From Chryseobacterium sp. c4a (lineage in GTDB: Bacteria; Bacteroidota; Bacteroidia; Flavobacteriales; Weeksellaceae): a stretch of 64,000 nt of DNA. The stretch is from the NCBI RefSeq assembly GCF_009900745.1, contig NZ_WXVU01000012.1, positions 1 through 64,000 on the forward strand. Reading direction: 5' to 3'. The notes below the pieces were generated by a model. The model saw nothing but the letters and a program-made list of their open reading frames with translations, was not told where the DNA came from and ran no database searches. The position numbers and the translations under genes were made by a program. This document shows, in pieces, positions 53,394 through 61,784 of this stretch (the first letter of the stretch is position 1; each line of letters starts with the position of its first letter).

Positions 53394-54872
53394 ATGAAAA
53401 AAACATTTTTACAACAAGGTATAATGCACAAGGCATTATTGTTCACATTACTGTTCCTTACAGGCATCTTGCCTTATGCACAGGACAAGGTCTACGCAAG
53501 CAGCCAAACGAATCAGACTACTGGCGTATGCTTACTCTGTTCTATACAAAATCCACAAAATGCAGTGGGAAACAACGAAAATGATTATGCTGTTCTAAAA
53601 ATTCCCATCGGCGTTTTGGCAACCATCAAACAAACATTAATCTTCCCTGCACCTATTAACAATTATTTTGCAAAAATCATCGTTGGAATCGGTACAGCGA
53701 ATGCCAACCTATCTATTGACAAGATAAAAAAAGTGCATGTTGAAACATTTATTGGTACGGTATCCAATAATGATTATCAAGAAATTGGCAGCGACATGCT
53801 GAAGATTGGGCAAGACCCCAAAAAGGGAACCATTGAGTTTACCCCTAAAAAACCTTTTGACCGTGTTCGTATTTATTTGAGCAATGGTCTGCTTGACGTT
53901 GGTGATGAGTTTAGAATTTATTACACTTACCATATTCCAAGTGATTATACAACCTGCAGCCCTCCTCCATTCAGTCCCTTAGTTCATATTCCATTTAATG
54001 GAAGCTTAAAAAATACACCAACAAGTGAAGCGAATGACTTTATACCAAATAATCCTTCAAATATAACCTATCGCAATAACATGGCATGTGGTAATTCTTT
54101 TTATTCGTCTGTTGGCGAAGGTTTAACCGTTAAAGATGCCAGTGGTAGTATATTCCAAGACAGAAATTCCATAGCATTCTGGGTTCTAGGTGATGATAAT
54201 AGTCCAGATCAATATTTCGATCTAATGTCTAATTATATAGAATTTAGGCTGACAAAAGACAGTATTAAAGTTAGACCATTCGTTGAATCTAATAATCCTC
54301 CCTCTATTGTTATCCCTAATTCAGCCAATCAATTAAACCATTATGTAATAACCCGGAATGCTACAAACAGTACAAAAGAAATTACTACATGTTTATATAA
54401 AAATGGGCATAAGGTTTCCCCATGCTCTTCTACTTATTACTCAGATTACCCTCCATTCACTCTATATAGAAGTATTTCAATTAAAGGCGCACAAATTGAC
54501 GAATACCTTCTATATAGAGATGCTCTTACTGAAGAACAAGTCCTGGAATTATACTGCTCTTACAGTAAATCTCAGGGCTGTTCTCCATCATCTAGTTTAG
54601 CCCCTGCCACCAAATTAAAAATCACTCCGGAAGATGAGCAACTCATTATTTCCCCTAACCCCACCACAGGGCAAATCACCCTTGGCGGGAACGTTCTGTT
54701 GTTAGATGCTGATATTGCCATCACCAATACCTCCAGTAAGGAAGTATACCATTCAAAATTCTCTTCCAAAACTTTTGATCTGCCCGCAACCCTGCCGGGT
54801 GGAGTTTATATCTTGACCCTCAAGACAAAGCAAGGAAGATCCTATTCAAAAAAAGTATTGTTAACAAGATAA
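53394..54872 (+). CDS. T9SS-sorted LamG-like secreted protein, copy C
   Basis: This 492-residue protein has a signal peptide identical to the other array copies but for one residue (LPYAQ). The N-terminal domain is a diverged homologue (GVCLLCSIQNPQNAV, then FAKIIVGIGTANANLS), while the following HIPSDYTTC is conserved. The LamG-like middle (NSIAFWVLGDDNSPDQ, then KEITTCLYKNGHKV) resembles copy B1 in its last third. The C-terminus carries the shared CSYSKSQGC and T9SS domain. The patchwork suggests exchange between copies. A terminator follows. Confidence 0.88.
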   Translation: MKKTFLQQGIMHKALLFTLLFLTGILPYAQDKVYASSQTNQTTGVCLLCSIQNPQNAVGNNENDYAVLKIPIGVLATIKQTLIFPAPINNYFAKIIVGIGTANANLSIDKIKKVHVETFIGTVSNNDYQEIGSDMLKIGQDPKKGTIEFTPKKPFDRVRIYLSNGLLDVGDEFRIYYTYHIPSDYTTCSPPPFSPLVHIPFNGSLKNTPTSEANDFIPNNPSNITYRNNMACGNSFYSSVGEGLTVKDASGSIFQDRNSIAFWVLGDDNSPDQYFDLMSNYIEFRLTKDSIKVRPFVESNNPPSIVIPNSANQLNHYVITRNATNSTKEITTCLYKNGHKVSPCSSTYYSDYPPFTLYRSISIKGAQIDEYLLYRDALTEEQVLELYCSYSKSQGCSPSSSLAPATKLKITPEDEQLIISPNPTTGQITLGGNVLLLDADIAITNTSSKEVYHSKFSSKTFDLPATLPGGVYILTLKTKQGRSYSKKVLLTR

Positions 54873-54891
54873 GCAACACTCAGTCAAATAG

Positions 54892-54919
54892 AAAGGTAGC
54901 CAATAACGGCTACCTTTTA
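54892..54919. terminator. Terminator at the end of the LamG array
   Basis: A perfect 10-bp stem AAAGGTAGCC / GGCTACCTTT with a 6-nt loop is followed by TTATTTTTTTAT. It may also end minus-strand transcripts of the HTH pair. Confidence 0.85.
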
Positions 54920-54975
54920 TTTTTTTATATTGTACTAAAATCCTTACATTAAAACATAAATTGGATATGATATAC

Positions 54976-55323
54976 TTATATCAAAAACATTCTCTTCCAT
55001 TTTGAAACGGAATTATTACTCAGTTTAAAATGTCTAGCCAATTGACTGTTATTAAGATTATGTTTTCGTTGATAATCCAGCATGTGTAGAATATCTGATT
55101 TCTTGTATGAGTGATATTTCCCGTTTTCTGCTTTCGAATTCTGGTCAGAAACACCAAACACTTTTTGATTAAGCTTTTGGACATCCAATACACTTAGATG
55201 TTTCTTATTCAATAGCGATTGACACTCTTCAATCTTTTCAGGGAATTCATTCTTTAGAATATCAGAATAGATACTCTTATAATCAGGTGTTACTTTCCGT
55301 TGTTTTCTTGCTTGCTTATCCAT
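54976..55323 (-). CDS. Small HTH protein, second of an overlapping pair
   Basis: This 115-residue protein has a basic N-terminus (MDKQARKQRK), a helical middle (HLSVLDVQKLNQKVFG) and a C-terminal homeodomain-like HTH (HNLNNSQLARHFKLSNNSVS then KWKRMF), like the OrfA helix of IS3-type transposases. Its start overlaps the end of the upstream gene by 34 bp, so the two are made together. No transposase catalytic domain is present nearby. It is a DNA-binding protein of unknown target, convergent with the LamG array. Confidence 0.7.
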   Translation of the reverse strand: MDKQARKQRKVTPDYKSIYSDILKNEFPEKIEECQSLLNKKHLSVLDVQKLNQKVFGVSDQNSKAENGKYHSYKKSDILHMLDYQRKHNLNNSQLARHFKLSNNSVSKWKRMFLI

Positions 55324-55721
55324 TTGTATAATGTGGTTTTAGGTATCCTGTAACGTTTCATCACTTCATTTCGGGACATATTTCCCGTCAATATCTGATT
55401 CAATATATAATTGATAATCTCCTTAGTGTATATATTTTTACGAAATAGTGGCAATGATGTTTTTTTTGAATCTGCCTTTTTATCGAGAAGAGCAGGTGGT
55501 GCATACAATATCAGATGTTGGGAATAGATCCTGAAAAAATCATATTGCAGCAGCTTGCTCCATTTCAGCAATACTTCAGAATCCATGCTTTTCTCTTTAT
55601 ACATTTGCTCAATATTATCTTCGGAATACTTAAAAAAGTTGCAGATACGTGGCATATCTATCCCACGTTCTGCAACCAGAGCTTTCACCATTTGTCCTAT
55701 ATGGATATCTTTAAAATTCAT
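55290..55721 (-). CDS. Two-HTH DNA-binding protein, first of an overlapping pair
   Basis: This 143-residue protein has an N-terminal XRE-like region (GIDMPRICNFFKYSEDNIEQ, about residues 20-39) with a following WSKLLQYDFFRIYSQHL segment. A C-terminal homeodomain-like HTH reads GNMSRNEVMKRYRIPKTTLY then KWISKQ. I recall similar overlapping pairs as common in Chryseobacterium-type genomes and usually annotated as transposase-like or hypothetical. It may regulate or rearrange neighbouring surface genes, but this is unproven. Confidence 0.7.
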   Translation of the reverse strand: MNFKDIHIGQMVKALVAERGIDMPRICNFFKYSEDNIEQMYKEKSMDSEVLLKWSKLLQYDFFRIYSQHLILYAPPALLDKKADSKKTSLPLFRKNIYTKEIINYILNQILTGNMSRNEVMKRYRIPKTTLYKWISKQENNGK

Positions 55722-56197
55722 TTATATTAAAATCAAAATTTTTATGAGATGTAAAGGATTGTAAGACCCCATACTCACATACAACTAAAATATACTTATC
55801 GGTTTACCATCGTTCAGTGCAACATACTATACACCTCTGCCGTCCGGAAACCCATCTTTTCTGTAATTCAATCGTAATAGAATTGATATTAACCTGTGTA
55901 TTTTGTTAATCTCAGTTTAGAATAAGAATATCTGACTGATGCGGGTTTGAAGCAGAGAGAGGGAGGTTATAGGTCATTCATAATATGCGGTTGTCTTTTT
56001 TAGGGCAATTTAATTTTACAGTGGATATATCAATACTAAAAGTAGTTTCCTGAAGATAGTTTCAGCTTCCTTAGCCCAAGCTCAGGGCTGTTACTAAAAA
56101 AGCAGCTACCTTCTTTACCTTTAAGTAGTCTGGAAAACCGCTGATTTAAAAAATTTAATATTTTTAATATTTTTCTGATATTGGTTTTTACAATCTG
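55722..56197. other. Intergenic stretch without a gene
   Basis: This 476-bp region lies between the HTH pair and the fibre-protein operon. No ORF of credible composition and no tRNA or clear terminator was seen. It must contain the HTH-pair promoter on the minus strand. Confidence 0.35.
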
Positions 56198-56923
56198 TTA
56201 AAAAATCATTAGTGATATTCTCATTTGGGAATAATCGCCCACTCCCATAGGATCATTAACTGCCTGAATATCCTGCGTGTCATCAGCTCCGCTGGAGGCA
56301 TAATTTACCCTGGCCTTTATATTGTACACTCTTGTTACTTCTACCGCAGTAGCATCAATAATCTCAGAATATGTAATGGGCAATAAAGTAAACTCTTGTG
56401 GGGTTCCGGTAGCAATCTGTGATACAAGTTGTCCGGTATATGATATAATGGGGTCTAAAGGGTTTGGAGTCCCATTAAAAAGTCCTACAGATATTCCGGT
56501 TAGTTTTCGGATATTTTTAGTTTGCCGAAAACATTGCTGCCCGGTGATAATGATAAGCGCTTTTTTTCCTTGAGGAATCGTTACCGTCCGAGACAACCCC
56601 GGAATATCCAACCAAGGCATATTAAAACCCAAGGGCAAAAATTGGGTACCGGTCTGTGTTACCGAATAGGTAACTGGAGTAATAACAGCCTCTGTAGCCT
56701 TCCAGACAGGCGATAATCCTGCGCCTTGAGATTGCAGTATATTTCCACTGTTTCCGCTGTTTCCTGCCATTGCCGAATTCCCTCCTATCTTCAATGTAGA
56801 AGTGAGTGTCATATCACCGTTTATATGAAGGGACGATTTAGGTGTTGGTGTATGAATTCCAATCTGCCCCTTAGTGGCAATATAAATGGATACTAACATA
56901 CATATTGATAGAATATTCTTCAT
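56198..56923 (-). CDS. Secreted fibre-like protein, paralogue 2
   Basis: This is a 241-residue protein when started at the second Met (56923, MKNILSI), which gives a normal signal peptide ending TKGQ. The mature start IGIHTPTPKSSLHINGDMTL is the typical opening of flavobacterial proteins with fibre or head regions. A beta-rich C-terminal domain follows (PQGKKALIIITGQQCFRQTK). It is clearly related to the next gene at 56990, so the two arose by duplication. No T9SS sorting signal is visible. It is the last gene of a three-gene minus-strand run. Confidence 0.75.
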   Translation of the reverse strand: MKNILSICMLVSIYIATKGQIGIHTPTPKSSLHINGDMTLTSTLKIGGNSAMAGNSGNSGNILQSQGAGLSPVWKATEAVITPVTYSVTQTGTQFLPLGFNMPWLDIPGLSRTVTIPQGKKALIIITGQQCFRQTKNIRKLTGISVGLFNGTPNPLDPIISYTGQLVSQIATGTPQEFTLLPITYSEIIDATAVEVTRVYNIKARVNYASSGADDTQDIQAVNDPMGVGDYSQMRISLMIF

Positions 56924-56989
56924 GATTTCAAACATTTACAGTTAAAATACAGTATTGTAATTCTCCTTTCTATAATTTTAACAAATTCA

Positions 56990-57703
56990 TCAGAAAATAA
57001 TTAATGATATTCTCATTTGGGAATAATCTCCTCTAGAAAAAGGATTATTAGTTACCTGAACATCATCAGTTGCATTACCTGGACTATAATTTACTCTTGC
57101 TTTTATGTTGTATACTCTCGTTACATCTGCTGTGGTCGCATCAATAAATTCGGAATAGGATACAGGAATCAGTGTAAACTCGCTGACTAATCCACTTTGA
57201 ATTTTTGATACCAGCTCTCCGGTAAAAGATATGATAGGATTCATATTAGCACCATCAAAAAGGCCTACCGATATCCCAGTCAAAAATTGTACGTTTTTGG
57301 TTTGCTGAAAACATTGCTGCCCGGTGATAATGATAAGCCCTTTTTTCCCTTTAGGAATCGTTACCGCCTGGGATAAGTTGGGAACCTGTAACCAGGGCAT
57401 ATTAAGACCTAGCGGTAAATACATATTGGTAGTTTGCGTTACGGAATAGGTAGCAGGGGAAAAAATAGTGGCAGCAGAATTCCAAACGGGTGGTAATCCC
57501 GCTCCCTGAGATTGTAAAATCATTCCGCTATTCCCAGGATTTCCTGCTGTGGTTGCATTTCCTCCTACATTCAGAGCAGAGGTGAGTGTCATCTCTCCAT
57601 TTATATGAAGGGTAGATTTAGGAGTTGGTGTATTAATTCCTACTTGAGCTGGCATGGCCATTGAAGTACCCACGAACAATACAGCTAATATGTTTTTTAT
57701 CAT
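56990..57703 (-). CDS. Secreted fibre-like protein, paralogue 1
   Basis: This 237-residue protein has a signal peptide ending MAMPAQ and the mature start VGINTPTPKSTLHINGEMTL. It has the same domain plan and several identical stretches as the protein at 56198 (AGNPGNSG, QSQGAG, PKGKKGLIIITGQQCFQQTK, and the ending RGDYSQMRISL). It lies 33 bp after the stop of the large head-repeat protein and is probably in one operon with it. The role is unknown; a surface appendage or matrix part is plausible. Confidence 0.75.
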   Translation of the reverse strand: MIKNILAVLFVGTSMAMPAQVGINTPTPKSTLHINGEMTLTSALNVGGNATTAGNPGNSGMILQSQGAGLPPVWNSAATIFSPATYSVTQTTNMYLPLGLNMPWLQVPNLSQAVTIPKGKKGLIIITGQQCFQQTKNVQFLTGISVGLFDGANMNPIISFTGELVSKIQSGLVSEFTLIPVSYSEFIDATTADVTRVYNIKARVNYSPGNATDDVQVTNNPFSRGDYSQMRISLIIF

Positions 57704-57736
57704 AATTTGAGAATTAAGTTGTAATTTATTATCCTG

Positions 57737-59275
57737 CTATTGGCTAATACCAATCCATCCGATACCATCACTTTGTAAAATAATAGAAGTCCCAGTTACG
57801 TAGGTCCCAGCTATTACCCCTTGAGCGGTTAACGAGGCGGTTCCGTTCGTCCAGACATAGCCACCCCCTATTTCAATATCGTAGTTAAGTTTCACTCCTC
57901 CATTATTTTTCATATTCTGGATCAAATACATTCTTCCTGCGCAGGTTGTGGGATCGGGTAAAGTAAGGGTTATGCTTGTTGAAGCACCTGTATGCCGTGT
58001 CAGAATCTTATAGTCAGTGTCTGTTATGGTATAATCTGCTGTAACAGCTTTTATTGGTGATGATACGGAACCACCAACCTGTAATGTAGAGTTGGGCAAA
58101 GTCCCTCCCATATTGATTCCAATCTTTTTCGTTATGGCTGCTGTGGCATTATTGTTGGCACCGGTTCCGGTAATGACATTCCCTATATTGATTTCATTAC
58201 TCGAAGTAGTGGTTGAACCGGAAGCATAGTGCCCTATAAATATATTCTGGTCTCCACCTGTAGCATTGCGCGCCGATATTGTTCCTATGAAAACATTATT
58301 ACTCCCGGTTTTGAGGCCTTGTGCTGCATAGGTCCCTAATGCTACATTGTCGGTTCCACTGCGTAAGACGTCCAATGTTACCAATCCCATGCCGATATTA
58401 CCCGATAATACATCTGTTGGCATGGTAGTCATAGCCTGAGACATCGTATTGGGTCCGATAGCAATATTAAAGGCTCCGTTATTTAGCTGTGCCAGAGCGC
58501 TGATCCCTAAAGCCGTATTGTTCCTCATCGTTGATAATGTATTAGGGTTACCTGTGGCACTTCCCATTGCATTGACTCCAACAGCCGTATTCCATGCACC
58601 TCCCACCAGATTTTTCATAGCACCTGCACCAACGGCCACGTTTTCCCTCTGAAACGAACCGGAAACAGTGCCAAGTGAGTTCAATGCTTCGTAACCTAGC
58701 GCTGTATTTTTGTTGTTTGTCGTAACTGAATTTGCAATATTATAATTAGGTCCTGCAGCCAGTGCATTATATCCGAAAGCGGTATTTTGCTTGGCATTCA
58801 AATAATCCATGTATCCACTCTGAACATTGTTTGTTTTAAACATTAATTCCTGTGCATCGGTAGTCCCCAAAAAATTGGTTCCTGCCTGTGTTCCTGAATT
58901 CCCTGTAGTATGCCAGTCATTCGAGGTCAATGATGTATTGATTTTCTGCCACAGGCTTCCGTCAAAGTAAAAATATCCGATACCCGTAATATTCGTTCTC
59001 GTCCCATTTGTATCACCACCCGTTATATCTGTAATATATACTAAAGCTCCTTGCTGATCTGAACCGTAAGCTGCGGTATTTAATGTTAGTTCAGCCCTGG
59101 TAAGACGAGGAGCCTGCAAACCTATTAATTGTGTATTATCCGTTATATTTCCAGATAAATCTCTTTTAGCACTTATATCGAACGTAGACTTAGGTATTAT
59201 TGTATTAACGCCCATCTGCCCATGCAATACTGTTGAGGATGTTATCAAAACACACCAAAGTATATTTTTCTTCAT
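57737..59275 (-). CDS. Secreted protein with YadA-head-like repeats
   Basis: This 512-residue protein has a signal peptide (ending VLHGQ) and the mature start MGVNTIIPKSTFDI. From about residue 165 to 380 there is a series of imperfect repeats of the form NTAxGxxAL (NTAFGYNAL, NTALGYEAL, NTAVGVNAM, NTALGISAL, NVALGTYAA, NVFIGTISA, NIFIGHYAS). This is the left-handed beta-roll pattern of trimeric adhesin heads. The C-terminal domain is beta-rich (TDTDYKILTRHTGASTSITL). It is first in the operon with the two paralogues and is likely a trimeric extracellular fibre. Confidence 0.8.
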   Translation of the reverse strand: MKKNILWCVLITSSTVLHGQMGVNTIIPKSTFDISAKRDLSGNITDNTQLIGLQAPRLTRAELTLNTAAYGSDQQGALVYITDITGGDTNGTRTNITGIGYFYFDGSLWQKINTSLTSNDWHTTGNSGTQAGTNFLGTTDAQELMFKTNNVQSGYMDYLNAKQNTAFGYNALAAGPNYNIANSVTTNNKNTALGYEALNSLGTVSGSFQRENVAVGAGAMKNLVGGAWNTAVGVNAMGSATGNPNTLSTMRNNTALGISALAQLNNGAFNIAIGPNTMSQAMTTMPTDVLSGNIGMGLVTLDVLRSGTDNVALGTYAAQGLKTGSNNVFIGTISARNATGGDQNIFIGHYASGSTTTSSNEINIGNVITGTGANNNATAAITKKIGINMGGTLPNSTLQVGGSVSSPIKAVTADYTITDTDYKILTRHTGASTSITLTLPDPTTCAGRMYLIQNMKNNGGVKLNYDIEIGGGYVWTNGTASLTAQGVIAGTYVTGTSIILQSDGIGWIGISQ

Positions 59276-59627
59276 AATTTTAGTTTTAATTGAAAATTTG
59301 TATTAGGCAAATGTCAATTTATCAAGAGAAAAATACAAATATCAACATATTACAAATGTACTTCAACACGTTAATCTTACATATGACACGGGCTTCACAT
59401 AGGGATAATTTCATATGACATGAGTAATACAAACATTTAATAATTTGATAATCAGAACAAATTAATATTGAAGGTATTTCTAATTTACTTGCCTGAAATA
59501 ATCTAAGTTCGGGTTGAGGAGTTAAAGTATACAAAGCGAGAAGTCACTTTTAGTTATAAGTATTGATTATCTTCATAGCTTCCTTCTTCTATTTCCCAGC
59601 TTCAAACCTTATCCCAAACTAAGTTAT
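59276..59627. other. Intergenic region before the fibre operon
   Basis: This 352-bp A/T-rich region has no credible ORF. A TACATTTG box on the minus strand (complement of 59353-59360) is a possible -7 element for the fibre operon, without a clear TTG partner. It separates the operon from the TPR regulator that may control it. Confidence 0.35.
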
Positions 59628-61064
59628 TTATCCAAGGCGGTCGAAAAAATCATAAATATCAATATCACTTTGAATATTCAATCTTTTTCTTATCCTATTT
59701 TTCCTTTTCTGTACGGAAGTATGTTGTATTACAAGATTTTGTGCCAGTTCTTTAGATGTAAACCCTAATTTAAGCATTGCGCAAAAGATAATTTCTGAAT
59801 TTTCCAAATTTGGATTTATCTTCAGTAATTTCGATATAAATATTGGATATTCTTCTTTAAACCTCGCAAGAAAGAAAGAATCATTATTTCTTGCAAGTTC
59901 AATCAATTCTTTCGTCTGTTGGACACCTAATGGGCTTTGAAATATTTCAGGCTGAACTTCCGGCATATTTTTTTCAGCTTTCAGCTTTTTTATTTTTATA
60001 TATATGTACATACTAACAGCAAGAGCCACCATAATAAAAAAAGCAAAACATAGCCATATAATACTGATTTTCGCTGCTTTACTTTGTTTGGTATCTGAAA
60101 TCAATTTTTTATTGACCAGATTAAGAGCCAAGTCCCGCTGTTCGAACATTTTTTCTTTTGCTTTTGAGGCTAAACTCATAAAGTAGAGCTCTTTTTCTTT
60201 ATTCCCTATTTTCTGATACAATTCTTGCAGATAAGCATATAAAAAAGGAGAATAGTGGTTATCAGGAATTTCATCATTAATTTCCAATGCTTTATGTAAA
60301 AATTCAACTGCTTCATGATATTTACCAACTTTCATATAATAACAACCCGCAACCATGTATGTGTAGAGATGCGTCCTTGTTTCTGTTTTTATCTTTTTAA
60401 TTTTTTCTAGAGCCTCATTAATATATATAGTAGCAGAACCAGGCTCGAAATGATACATCTTCAACTCTGCTAAGGAAGTAGTGGTTCTTATATAATAAAT
60501 AAGTGAACTAGGATTGTTCCTGGCTTTATTTAGATAATAGATGGCTGAATCCTGATGTTGATTGGTAGAGAAAAAATCGGACCTTACCTGATATATGTTA
60601 TCCAAATGATATATATTATACTTGTCTGTAGCAATTTCTTCCATGTAATGCAATGCCTTATCATTATACATGAGTGCAAAACTCTTATCATTGAGATTCA
60701 CCCTATAACAAAGAAGTGCATAAACATTATACATATAAGCTTTAAGTGGTATATTGTCTGAATTCTTAAGAAAAGCTTCCGCCTTATTAAGAACAATGAG
60801 AGCTTCATTAAATTTCCCCTGGTTAATATTAACATTAGCTATATCAATATAGCAATGTGCTTTACCATCTTTATAATTTCCTTTCTCCGCTATTTTCAAG
60901 TATTTATTAATGACTTCCATCTGGTATTTCTGGTTACCTATTGGTAGTGAATCCATTTCTTTACGCAGAGGAAAATTAAATATTGAATCAATCTCCGTTT
61001 CTTGTGTTTTATTACACGAACATAAAAAGAAAAATAAAAAAATTAATAAAAAAATCCTTTTCAT
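59628..61064 (-). CDS. TPR-containing membrane regulator with LuxR-like HTH
   Basis: This 478-residue protein has a lipobox-like N-terminus (FLCSCNK) and a TPR-rich region (about residues 40-320, e.g. GKYHEAVEFLHKALEINDE). One membrane helix follows (about 331-353), then a cytoplasmic C-terminal HTH of LuxR type (LGFTSKELAQNLVIQHTSVQ then KRKNRIRKRL). This architecture is recurrent in Flavobacteriia and is thought to pass an envelope signal directly to DNA. It lies directly upstream of the fibre operon on the same strand and is its best candidate regulator. Confidence 0.82.
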   Translation of the reverse strand: MKRIFLLIFLFFFLCSCNKTQETEIDSIFNFPLRKEMDSLPIGNQKYQMEVINKYLKIAEKGNYKDGKAHCYIDIANVNINQGKFNEALIVLNKAEAFLKNSDNIPLKAYMYNVYALLCYRVNLNDKSFALMYNDKALHYMEEIATDKYNIYHLDNIYQVRSDFFSTNQHQDSAIYYLNKARNNPSSLIYYIRTTTSLAELKMYHFEPGSATIYINEALEKIKKIKTETRTHLYTYMVAGCYYMKVGKYHEAVEFLHKALEINDEIPDNHYSPFLYAYLQELYQKIGNKEKELYFMSLASKAKEKMFEQRDLALNLVNKKLISDTKQSKAAKISIIWLCFAFFIMVALAVSMYIYIKIKKLKAEKNMPEVQPEIFQSPLGVQQTKELIELARNNDSFFLARFKEEYPIFISKLLKINPNLENSEIIFCAMLKLGFTSKELAQNLVIQHTSVQKRKNRIRKRLNIQSDIDIYDFFDRLG

Positions 61065-61350
61065 TACAATGCATTTACCGTAAATATAAAAAATTCCTAA
61101 TTACAATAATTAATTTATTTAAGATTAAAAAACTCAACTTGATAATTTATTTGGAAATTATTATATAAAGAGAATAAAACAGGTAAGGCGGAATATTATC
61201 AAATTTCAAATGACTCCTTTTCGAAATTACCCTTCGTAGTGATCAACCTAGTTGTACAAACTCTTTTTCTGATTCCTCTGTTTACTAACGGCGAATTCGT
61301 CATCAGAGAACAAATTTTAAACACTCAATCTAAAGGCAACCTATTAAGAC

Positions 61351-61649
61351 CCAACCACCCAACTTTCTAGTCTCAGTTGTCTGATCTTCATACCATTCAA
61401 AAGGATACTTTACATATTTACTTACTTGGAGTTAATAACCCCTTAATAGATATAAATCAAAGAATAATTAAATTTTCACATCGAAATTGAATCTTCCAAA
61501 TATTGAAATATAGCCGAACTCCAATTCAGGTAGTCAATGCTTTATCAGATGAAACTCCAATATGGAAAGAAGTTGGTGATATTTACGACCCAACTAAGCA
61601 ACGAATTAGAGATCAGAATTATTGGATTGATTGTCAGTTAAATAAATGA
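61351..61649 (+). pseudogene. Gene scrap, copy 1 (unknown family)
   Basis: Bases 61351-61480 encode, with shifts, a peptide like SQLSDLHTIQKDTLHIYLLG then NNPLIDINQ. An open frame 61491-61649 continues IFQILKYSRTPIQVVNALSD, then TPIWKEVGDIYDPTKQRIRD and NYWIDCQLNK before a stop. The first part is homologous to bases 62800-62960 on the far side of the lipoprotein gene. It is probably the decayed end of a protein gene of unknown type. The rest of 61065-61784 shows no gene. Confidence 0.5.
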
Positions 61650-61686
61650 AAAAAAATGTCCGTAAATACCACACATTAAACGCAGA

Positions 61687-61768
61687 GAGTATCCCTAGAG
61701 GATACTCAAAACCCAATTCGCAGAGCAAAGAGCAAGAAAAGTAGGTAAGAGCCCTACTTTTCTTGCTC
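61687..61768 (-). terminator. Strong double hairpin after the lipoprotein gene
   Basis: A 16-bp perfect stem (61730-61745 with 61753-61768; arms GAGCAAGAAAAGTAGG and its complement) lies 16 bp past the lipoprotein stop. A second perfect 8-bp hairpin GAGTATCC / GGATACTC follows at 61687-61707. The minus-strand genes end here. Confidence 0.7.
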
Positions 61769-61784
61769 TTTGTTTGTAATGCTT

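Larger units (their letters stand above)
50247..54872 (+). repeat. Three-unit tandem array of LamG-like genes (about 1.55 kb per unit)
   Basis: Each unit has the same 33-bp lead-in (ACACCAACCAAAATATTCAT and on to the ATG), the same signal-peptide DNA, a divergent central part and an almost identical 3' end. The start codons are at 50280, 51849 and 53394, giving periods of 1569 and 1545 bp. The first two spacers also share the GAGCATGT hairpin. Copy C (third unit) has a clearly different N-terminal domain between identical signal-peptide and C-terminal ends. Confidence 0.88.

Noticed and set aside
50247..54872. A diversity-generating retroelement as the cause of middle-domain variation
   Set aside because: No reverse transcriptase gene or short template/variable repeat pair is present. 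The differences are domain-wide rather than adenine-specific.
50247..54872. CRISPR array or short-spacer repeat
   Set aside because: The repeats are complete genes of about 1.55 kb. No array of 25-40-bp repeats occurs anywhere in the window.
54976..55721. Complete insertion sequence at the HTH pair
   Set aside because: There is no DDE or HUH catalytic domain and no flanking terminal repeats were seen. Only OrfA-like helices are present.
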